From assembly GCA_965198725.1 (NCBI GenBank), contig CBDAPX010000001.1:62001-126000 (forward strand): a stretch of 64,000 nt of DNA. The letters run 5' to 3'. This DNA comes from CBDAPX01 sp965198725. Lineage in GTDB: Bacteria; Pseudomonadota; Alphaproteobacteria; Rhodobacterales; Rhodobacteraceae. Made by a program: the position numbers and the translations under genes. Shown here in pieces: positions 58,977 to 64,000 of the stretch (the first letter of the stretch is position 1; every line of letters starts with the position of its first letter). The notes under the pieces are model-generated. The model ran no database searches. It saw only the letters and a list, made by a program, of their open reading frames with translations, and was not told where the DNA came from.

Positions 58977-59636
58977 TTAGCCTTTCGGTGCCAATAGCTT
59001 CAGCGCGCTTCGGATCAGCGCAGGCGTATCCGCCTCCGGGGTGTCGCCCGCGGCCTCTGCCACGGCGGCCGCGGCTTCGGAAGGCCCGTAACCAAGGTTG
59101 GACAGGGCCGACAGCGCATCGGCCTGGCTGTTAGCCGCCTGTGGTGGTGCGGCGGCAACAGGCGCAGCTGCTGGTTCGATCACTGTTTCCTCTAGCGGAT
59201 CAGGCGTTGCTGCCTGCCCACCCATTGCCATGACCGTTGGGGCCTTGTCCTTCAAATCCAGAACCACGCGCTGCGCAGTTTTGGGGCCGATGCCCTTGGC
59301 GGCCTTCACGGCGTTCCAATCGCCCAAGGCAATCGCCCGGCTGACACCATCCGCTCCCAGCGTTCCAAGAATGGCAAGAGATGCCTTGGCCCCGACCCCC
59401 TGCACCGACATCAACAATCGATGCCATTCCTTTTCGACCAGCGTCGGAAACCCGAAAAGCTGCATCAGGTCTTCGCGCACAACCATATCCGTGTAAAGCG
59501 CCACCGCTTCGCCTGTACCGGGCAAGGCGGCCATGGTGCGGTCGGAACAGAACACAAGATATCCAACGCCGCGCACATCGATCAGGATGTGATCGGACGC
59601 CTTGTAATCAATTCTGCCGCTTAGCTTGCCGATCAT
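58977..59636 (-). CDS. ruvA: Holliday junction DNA helicase subunit RuvA
   Basis: The 219-residue protein has the RuvA domain I (MIGKLSGRIDY), two helix-hairpin-helix motifs (VQGVGAKASLAILGTLG and AKGIGPKTAQRVVLDLK) and a C-terminal domain III (ALSNLGYGPSEAAAAV). The linker between II and III is long and Ala/Pro-rich. The start overlaps the ruvC stop by 4 bp. Confidence 0.96.
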   Translation of the reverse strand: MIGKLSGRIDYKASDHILIDVRGVGYLVFCSDRTMAALPGTGEAVALYTDMVVREDLMQLFGFPTLVEKEWHRLLMSVQGVGAKASLAILGTLGADGVSRAIALGDWNAVKAAKGIGPKTAQRVVLDLKDKAPTVMAMGGQAATPDPLEETVIEPAAAPVAAAPPQAANSQADALSALSNLGYGPSEAAAAVAEAAGDTPEADTPALIRSALKLLAPKG

Positions 59637-60139
59637 GCCGACGCCTTTGCCAGAGCCGCCTGAAACCGGGACGCACCGCCGCCGTAATACGCATGGCAGA
59701 TCGCAATCGCCAAAGCATCCGCCGCATCCGGTCCAGCCAGTTTGATGCCCGGCATTTGCATCTTGATCATATGCTGGATCTGCTCTTTGGCGGCGTGACC
59801 CACCCCCACCACGGTCTTTTTCACTTGGTTGGGGGCATATTCGCCAACGGTGAGGCCATGTTGTGCCGGGACTAAAACCGCGATGGCGCGCGCCTGGCCC
59901 AGTTTCAGTGTCCCCGCGCCGTCCTTGTTCACAAATGTCTGTTCAACGGCGGCAGTTTCAGGCGCATGCTCTTTAACAATGTCCGTCAACTGACGGTGCA
60001 GCGACAACAGCCGTTCGGGCAATTCGCCGGATTGAGTCGTGCACAGACCGTTCGCCACGTGACGCATCCGTCCATTTTCCGACTCGATGACCCCCCATCC
60101 CATTGTCCGAAGTCCAGGATCGATCCCTAAAATCCGCAT
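59633..60139 (-). CDS. ruvC: Crossover junction endodeoxyribonuclease RuvC
   Basis: The 168-residue resolvase has the first catalytic Asp in ILGIDPGLRTMGWG, Glu in AAVEQTFVNKD and the later Asp pair in GPDAADALAIA. It cuts Holliday junctions symmetrically. ATG 60139 (MRILGIDPG) is chosen; the upstream ATG 60202 would add a Lys/Gln-rich leader not found in the family. Confidence 0.96.
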   Translation of the reverse strand: MRILGIDPGLRTMGWGVIESENGRMRHVANGLCTTQSGELPERLLSLHRQLTDIVKEHAPETAAVEQTFVNKDGAGTLKLGQARAIAVLVPAQHGLTVGEYAPNQVKKTVVGVGHAAKEQIQHMIKMQMPGIKLAGPDAADALAIAICHAYYGGGASRFQAALAKASA

Positions 60140-60469
60140 TTGCTGCCTGTGCCGCTCTGCTTGTTGTTGCTTTTTCGTTGCAGTAGCACGAAACGCGAAC
60201 ATGCGCCAAGGGTTTCAGATCACATCCAAAAACGACAGTCACTTTTACAAATTCGACACATCACCCAAATTCGACAAGAAATCCGTCTGAAAACGACACC
60301 CGCCGAGCCGGATTTTCAACTATATTTCAAAGGTGTTACGGGATTTTCCACCTATGCAAAAAGCGCATTGGTGGTTTGCATTTTGTATGTCTTGTCCGGG
60401 TAGATTGCCCGAATTATGTGCGGTTCACGAACACACAAACCAGCAACCTCTTAAACAAAGGACAAGGAT
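60140..60469. other. Divergent intergenic region ruvC / DUF1127 gene
   Basis: These 330 bp hold no convincing gene and must carry promoters for ruvCAB (-) and the DUF1127 gene (+). An 11-bp direct repeat CAAATTCGACA occurs at 60248-60258 and 60266-60276, an 18-bp period that could bind a regulator. TTGCAT and TAGATT (near 60376 and 60401) may be promoter boxes for the + strand gene, although their spacing is long. Confidence 0.45.
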
Positions 60470-60682
60470 ATGGCTGCTTTCGACACTACCCGCACCACCT
60501 ATGGCTCCACCGGCCTCTTCGGCCGTATCGGATCTCTTTTCACCGCCGCGTTTGGCACAGTCGTCGCATGGAATGACGCGCGCGTCACACGCAACGCTTT
60601 GCAAAGCCTGAGCGATCGCGAACTGGAAGACATCGGTTTGATCCGCGGCGATCTGGACTCGGTTGCAGGTCCGCGCCGCTAA
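60470..60682 (+). CDS. DUF1127 domain protein
   Basis: The 70-residue protein ends with the DUF1127 motif ALQSLSDRELEDIGLIRGDL, rich in the L-x-D-R-x-L-x-D-I-G pattern. Small DUF1127 proteins in alphaproteobacteria influence RNA turnover and stress or phosphate responses; the role here is unknown. The start has AAGGA just upstream, and a strong terminator follows, so it is a single-gene transcript. Confidence 0.88.
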   Translation: MAAFDTTRTTYGSTGLFGRIGSLFTAAFGTVVAWNDARVTRNALQSLSDRELEDIGLIRGDLDSVAGPRR

Positions 60683-60715
60683 GGCGCCCAAACGCAAAAC
60701 CACCACCGGAACGGT

Positions 60716-60752
60716 CCCCGCGCAGAAACAACTCTGTGCGGGGATTTTTTTT
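60716..60752 (+). terminator. Rho-independent terminator of DUF1127 gene
   Basis: CCCCGCGCAGA and TCTGTGCGGGG form an 11-bp stem (one G-T pair) around a 6-base loop, followed by eight T residues. It also faces the end of the convergent gene at 60758. Confidence 0.92.
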
Positions 60753-60757
60753 GCGGA

Positions 60758-61102
60758 CTAGCGCAGGATAGGACCGATTTGGTCCGCGATATACTGGGAC
60801 GCCGGATCAATTTGCATGACCCATGCACCGGCTTTTTCAACACCGGTACCTTCGGCCAAGGTCAGGACCCGCTGTTCATAGCTGGCTGGACCAATGGTCG
60901 CGATCATGAACCCTTTGAAGGCCAGAAAGGCAACGAGGAAAAAAAGGATTGCGCGCAATCGTATGCGGGGGCCGGATCGACGTGGTTGAACAACAATCAA
61001 CCCATCAGGGCGAATGCGTGTTGTGTACCCGCGCGTCATAGCACGCTGCTTTCGATCCAAACGGCGCAAACGCCGGTCAAAATCATAGTGGCTATCTGTC
61101 AT
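60758..61102 (-). CDS. Small inner-membrane protein of unknown function
   Basis: The 114-residue protein has a basic N-terminus, one transmembrane helix near residues 50-68 (AILFFLVAFLAFKGFMIA) and a C-terminal segment (GTGVEKAGAWVMQIDPASQYI) outside. It is conserved in roseobacters by my recollection but has no assigned role. Confidence 0.7.
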   Translation of the reverse strand: MTDSHYDFDRRLRRLDRKQRAMTRGYTTRIRPDGLIVVQPRRSGPRIRLRAILFFLVAFLAFKGFMIATIGPASYEQRVLTLAEGTGVEKAGAWVMQIDPASQYIADQIGPILR

Positions 61103-61213
61103 GGCAGCCTCACGTAACTGGCCCCCACCAGCACGGGGTGTACTTTAGTACGGCGGAAATGTGTTCAGAAAGGGGCAAAGGCCTTTTTTGGTAAATTGAG
61201 CCAAATTTGACGA

Positions 61214-62083
61214 TTATTTGGACAAAATCAGTGTTGTCCAATCACCAATACTTAGCCTTTCGACGGTATTGGTTCCAAGATGTGTATAAACGGCTTCGAC
61301 GCCATCGGCCTGTTCGTTCAAAATGCCCGAAAGAATCGCGTGACCGCCTGATTTGAGGTGCCCGACCAATTCCGGTGCCAACGCAACCAACGGTCCCTTC
61401 AGGATATTGGCGAAAATCAGGTCATAAGGCGCGCGGACGGCCAATTCCGGGTGATCAAAACCCGCAGCTTCCAGACATGTCACCGCGCCTGTCATGCCGT
61501 TCGCGTCCAAATTGGACAGCGCAACATCCACCGCGACTTGATCAATATCGCTTGCAACGATGTTCGCGTCCGGCCAGACCCGCGCCGCCGCCATAGCCAA
61601 AACAGCCGTTCCGCAGCCGATATCGGCCACTTTGGCGCCATGAACCCCTTTTTCAAGCAAATGATCAAATCCTGTAAGGCACCCCAGCGTCGTTCCGTGA
61701 TGCCCTGTGCCAAAGGCCATCGCAGCCTCGATCAACAGCGGGATGCAATCGTCGGGGACTTTGTCCGCATCATGGCTGCCATAGACAAAAAAGCGACCGG
61801 CTTCGACCGGGGCCAATTCGCGCCGCACATGGGCCACCCAATCCGTTTCCGGCACTTCGGACACAGCAAAGGGATGGGCATCAAACGCGGCGGCCAGCAA
61901 GGCAAGTGCGGCCTCATCCGGCGCTTCGACGAAATACGCCCCCACTTCCCAAAGGCCAGAACCGTCCTCGACCTCGAAGACACCGATGCCGGTGGGTTCG
62001 GGAACAAGACGCTCCATCGCTTCGCCCAGCGCTTCGGCTGGAGCTTTGCCCTTCAAGGTGGTCAGTGCGGAAAAGGTTGGCAT
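61214..62083 (-). CDS. prmA: Ribosomal protein L11 methyltransferase
   Basis: PrmA trimethylates L11 on the ribosome. The 289-residue protein has an N-terminal substrate-recognition part and the SAM-binding motif VADIGCGTAVLAMAA near residue 155, with AFGTGHHGTT before it and the catalytic-site phrase FANILKGPL, all typical. ATG 62083 is used, overlapping the stop region of the MATE gene. Confidence 0.93.
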   Translation of the reverse strand: MPTFSALTTLKGKAPAEALGEAMERLVPEPTGIGVFEVEDGSGLWEVGAYFVEAPDEAALALLAAAFDAHPFAVSEVPETDWVAHVRRELAPVEAGRFFVYGSHDADKVPDDCIPLLIEAAMAFGTGHHGTTLGCLTGFDHLLEKGVHGAKVADIGCGTAVLAMAAARVWPDANIVASDIDQVAVDVALSNLDANGMTGAVTCLEAAGFDHPELAVRAPYDLIFANILKGPLVALAPELVGHLKSGGHAILSGILNEQADGVEAVYTHLGTNTVERLSIGDWTTLILSK

Positions 62084-63474
62084 CAACGCCTCCGAAATCG
62101 GTTCACATCGCGCCAACCGCGACGCGTTTTCAGATCTACTTGCGGCGGGTCACTAGCGATGTTGCGCACAAATTGCCAGCCCCACAGGGCTGAAGCGAGC
62201 CCGACCGCAAAGCCCAGCAACGCCTGCGCATAGATCACCCCGACCAATCCGGCCACCCCGGCCAAAATCGTTGCCACCGGCCAGGTCAGTACCCCGTCGC
62301 GCAACCATGTCAGGGCCGTGGCCCGGGTGGGTTTGCCCAGGGTGTTGAAGGCGGCGTTGGCGACAAAGAACGCGCCGGTGAACACAAACGCCCCTGCGCC
62401 GATATGAGTGAAAGCGCGCAAAACGACCAACCCTTCGGGCTCCAAGGCAAAGGCACGTCCAACCCACGTTGATGACGCCATAAGAGCAACCCAAACGATC
62501 AGCGTATAGACAACACAGAAGATCATCGCGTCGCGATAGGTCTGTACCAGCCGGTCGTATTTCTGCGCGCCAAAGTTCTGGCCGAAAATGCCGCCAATGG
62601 CTCCGGCCAACGAAAAGATGCCGCCAAATGCGACCGTGGTCAGCCGCCCAACAACCGCCCACCCGGCCACGGCGGCGTCACCGAACTGGGATAAAACGCC
62701 AGTCAAAACGTAGTTGCCAAAAGGCGTGGCCAATTGGGTCAGGATGGCGGGCAAGGCAATGGCGAAATAGGGACGCAGTTGGCGACACATCGCGCGCAGC
62801 CCAGGCCAGGTGATCAGCCGATGCACCCGGATGATAAACATCAGGGCAACCGTCATCAGGATCATCCGTGAACAGTTCAGCCCAATCGCCGCACCGTCCA
62901 ACCCCAATTCCAACTGCAAGATAAGGAATGGATCCACAAACAGGGAAAACACACCCGACGTCAGTGTCACGATCATCGCCCGGCGTCCGTCCCCCTGGGC
63001 CCGCAAGACCCCGCTGCAGACCAGACCAACCGCCATCCAGCTCAGCGATGGGACCGTCCACAAAAGGTATCGCGCCGCCAGATCCAACGTGTCTCCACGC
63101 GCGCCCACCATGCTCAGGATGTCATAGCGGAACGTCAGGACCAGAACAGCCATCGCCGCCTGCACGGCAAAGGCGATGACACAGGCGCTGGCCGTCAGGC
63201 TGCGCGCCTCATCCATCTCGCCCCGCCCAATGGCGCGGGACACCAGCGCGGTTGCTGCGATCATCAGGCCGATCCCGGAGGACACAGAAAAGAACTGGAT
63301 CGCATAGGCAAATCCAATCGCCGCAACCAAACGCGGATCGCCGAGCTGCGACACCCAAAAAAGGTTGGCCGCGTCCACGATAAAGACAAAGGTAATGCCC
63401 GCGGCACTGGTCAGGGTCATGCGGATCACATGGCCCATCGTTGATCCGGTCAGGAACCGTGCCTCTGACGTCAT
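62083..63474 (-). CDS. MATE-family efflux transporter
   Basis: The 463-residue protein has about twelve hydrophobic helices and the MATE layout of two related halves (LFWVSQLGDPRLVAAIGFAYA; GQNFGAQKYDRL). MATE proteins export drugs or metabolites using Na+ or H+ gradients; the substrate is unknown. The ATG at 63474 fits homologs. The gene ends at the prmA start codon, so the two are probably cotranscribed. Confidence 0.9.
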   Translation of the reverse strand: MTSEARFLTGSTMGHVIRMTLTSAAGITFVFIVDAANLFWVSQLGDPRLVAAIGFAYAIQFFSVSSGIGLMIAATALVSRAIGRGEMDEARSLTASACVIAFAVQAAMAVLVLTFRYDILSMVGARGDTLDLAARYLLWTVPSLSWMAVGLVCSGVLRAQGDGRRAMIVTLTSGVFSLFVDPFLILQLELGLDGAAIGLNCSRMILMTVALMFIIRVHRLITWPGLRAMCRQLRPYFAIALPAILTQLATPFGNYVLTGVLSQFGDAAVAGWAVVGRLTTVAFGGIFSLAGAIGGIFGQNFGAQKYDRLVQTYRDAMIFCVVYTLIVWVALMASSTWVGRAFALEPEGLVVLRAFTHIGAGAFVFTGAFFVANAAFNTLGKPTRATALTWLRDGVLTWPVATILAGVAGLVGVIYAQALLGFAVGLASALWGWQFVRNIASDPPQVDLKTRRGWRDVNRFRRR

Positions 63475-63478
63475 CGGG

Positions 63479-64000
63479 TTACTCTGCCGGTGCAGCAAGC
63501 GGACGGCTTAGCACCGTTTCATGTCCCGGCTCGGGGTGGCGCGGGATCAACAGCGCCAGCAGAAGCGAGATCATCGCCATTCCCGCCGCCAGCGTGAAGA
63601 CCGCGGCAGGCGACCAGAGCCAAAGGAAACCCAGCGCCACAGGCAGGAACACCGCCGCGATATGGTTGATGGTAAAGGCCACGGCCGCCGTGGGCGCGAT
63701 GTCAGCCGGATCTGCGATTTTCTGAAAATAGGTTTTCAAGGCAAGTGCGAGCGCAAAAAAGAGATGATCCAGAACATAAAGGATCGAGGCCAGCAGAACG
63801 CCCCACCCGAAGAAATAGATGCCGCCATAGGCCATAAACACCAAGGTCAAACCAGCGTATTCAAAGACCAGAGCGGCGCGTTCACCGAACCGTCCCACGG
63901 CTTTGCCAATCAACGGGGCGCAGAGCATATTGGCCACAAGGTTGATGAGATACAGCGCGGTGACCTCGTGCACTTCAAAACCAAACCGTTCGACCATCAT
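63479..64000 (-). CDS. MFS-type transporter, C-terminal half (gene runs beyond window)
   Basis: At least 173 residues with five to six transmembrane helices (LYLINLVANMLCAPLIGKAVGRFGER, FTINHIAAVFLPVALGFLWLW) match the second half of a major facilitator protein. The frame is open to the window edge and the visible first Met is internal. The gene ends 4 bp before the MATE start. Confidence 0.75.
   Translation of the reverse strand: MMVERFGFEVHEVTALYLINLVANMLCAPLIGKAVGRFGERAALVFEYAGLTLVFMAYGGIYFFGWGVLLASILYVLDHLFFALALALKTYFQKIADPADIAPTAAVAFTINHIAAVFLPVALGFLWLWSPAAVFTLAAGMAMISLLLALLIPRHPEPGHETVLSRPLAAPAE

Noticed and set aside
60140..60469. SOS (LexA) box before ruvC
   Set aside because: No clear GTTC-N7-GTTC direct repeat, the form used in alphaproteobacteria, was found in this region.
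1..64000. CRISPR arrays
   Set aside because: No evenly spaced repeat-spacer pattern was seen; the dispersed late operators and CTTTCAAA units do not fit.

Overview
The window is alphaproteobacterial chromosome, most likely from the Roseobacter group of the Rhodobacteraceae. The basis is a GC-rich composition, the housekeeping order ruvCAB - ybgC - tolQRAB - pal - cpoB - tilS - ftsH - MOSC gene - fhs - folD, and a DUF1127 gene. The host order is broken by two mobile elements: a complete Mu-like transposable prophage and an IS3-family element.

Layout. 1-4.1 kb (+): the end of an AAA ATPase, an Lhr-type ligase-associated helicase and the PdeM phosphoesterase. 4.1-6.8 kb (-): fhs and folD of one-carbon metabolism. 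6.96-7.10 kb: the 3' piece of a MOSC-domain gene. 7105-46225: the prophage (39,121 bp), flanked by the 5-bp duplication CTTGG. 46.2-46.7 kb: the 5' piece of the same MOSC gene; removing the prophage and one duplication copy restores the reading frame. 46.8-56.6 kb (-): ftsH, tilS and the Tol-Pal cluster with ybgC and two small genes. 56.6-57.9 kb: the IS3 element. 58-60.1 kb (-): ruvB, ruvA, ruvC. 60.5-64 kb: a DUF1127 protein, a small membrane protein, prmA, a MATE exporter and the end of an MFS-type transporter.

The prophage runs right to left, so its genetic left end is at 46225. An S24-type repressor (+) faces an early operon (-): a small HTH regulator, a ParB-like protein, MuA-type transposase, MuB-type ATPase, DUF3164, HNH proteins, GemA, an ASCH-like protein and a Mor-type activator. 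Late genes follow: amidase and spanins, Mu-type packaging and head genes (gp25-gp29, F, I/Z, T, gp36, gp37, G-like), then a P2-type contractile tail (V, W, J, I, H, FI, FII, E/E', tape measure, U, X, D). The genetic right end carries a Com-like zinc-finger gene overlapping a C5-cytosine methyltransferase, in the place where Mu has com-mom.

The most informative new signals are these. A palindrome, TTTGGTAGC-N4-GCTACC, occurs three times, in front of the amidase, the protease/scaffold and the tail sheath, which are the positions of Mu Plys, PI and PP. A Com gene is paired with a C5 methyltransferase whose start looks shifted. An initiator-like tRNA lies among the tail genes. The tail chaperone has a -1 frameshift site. 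The tape measure protein has an extremely tryptophan-rich segment. There is a small Acb2/Tad1-like candidate protein, a 29-bp near-perfect palindrome inside the ParB-like gene, and an amber codon in a small lysis-region membrane gene.
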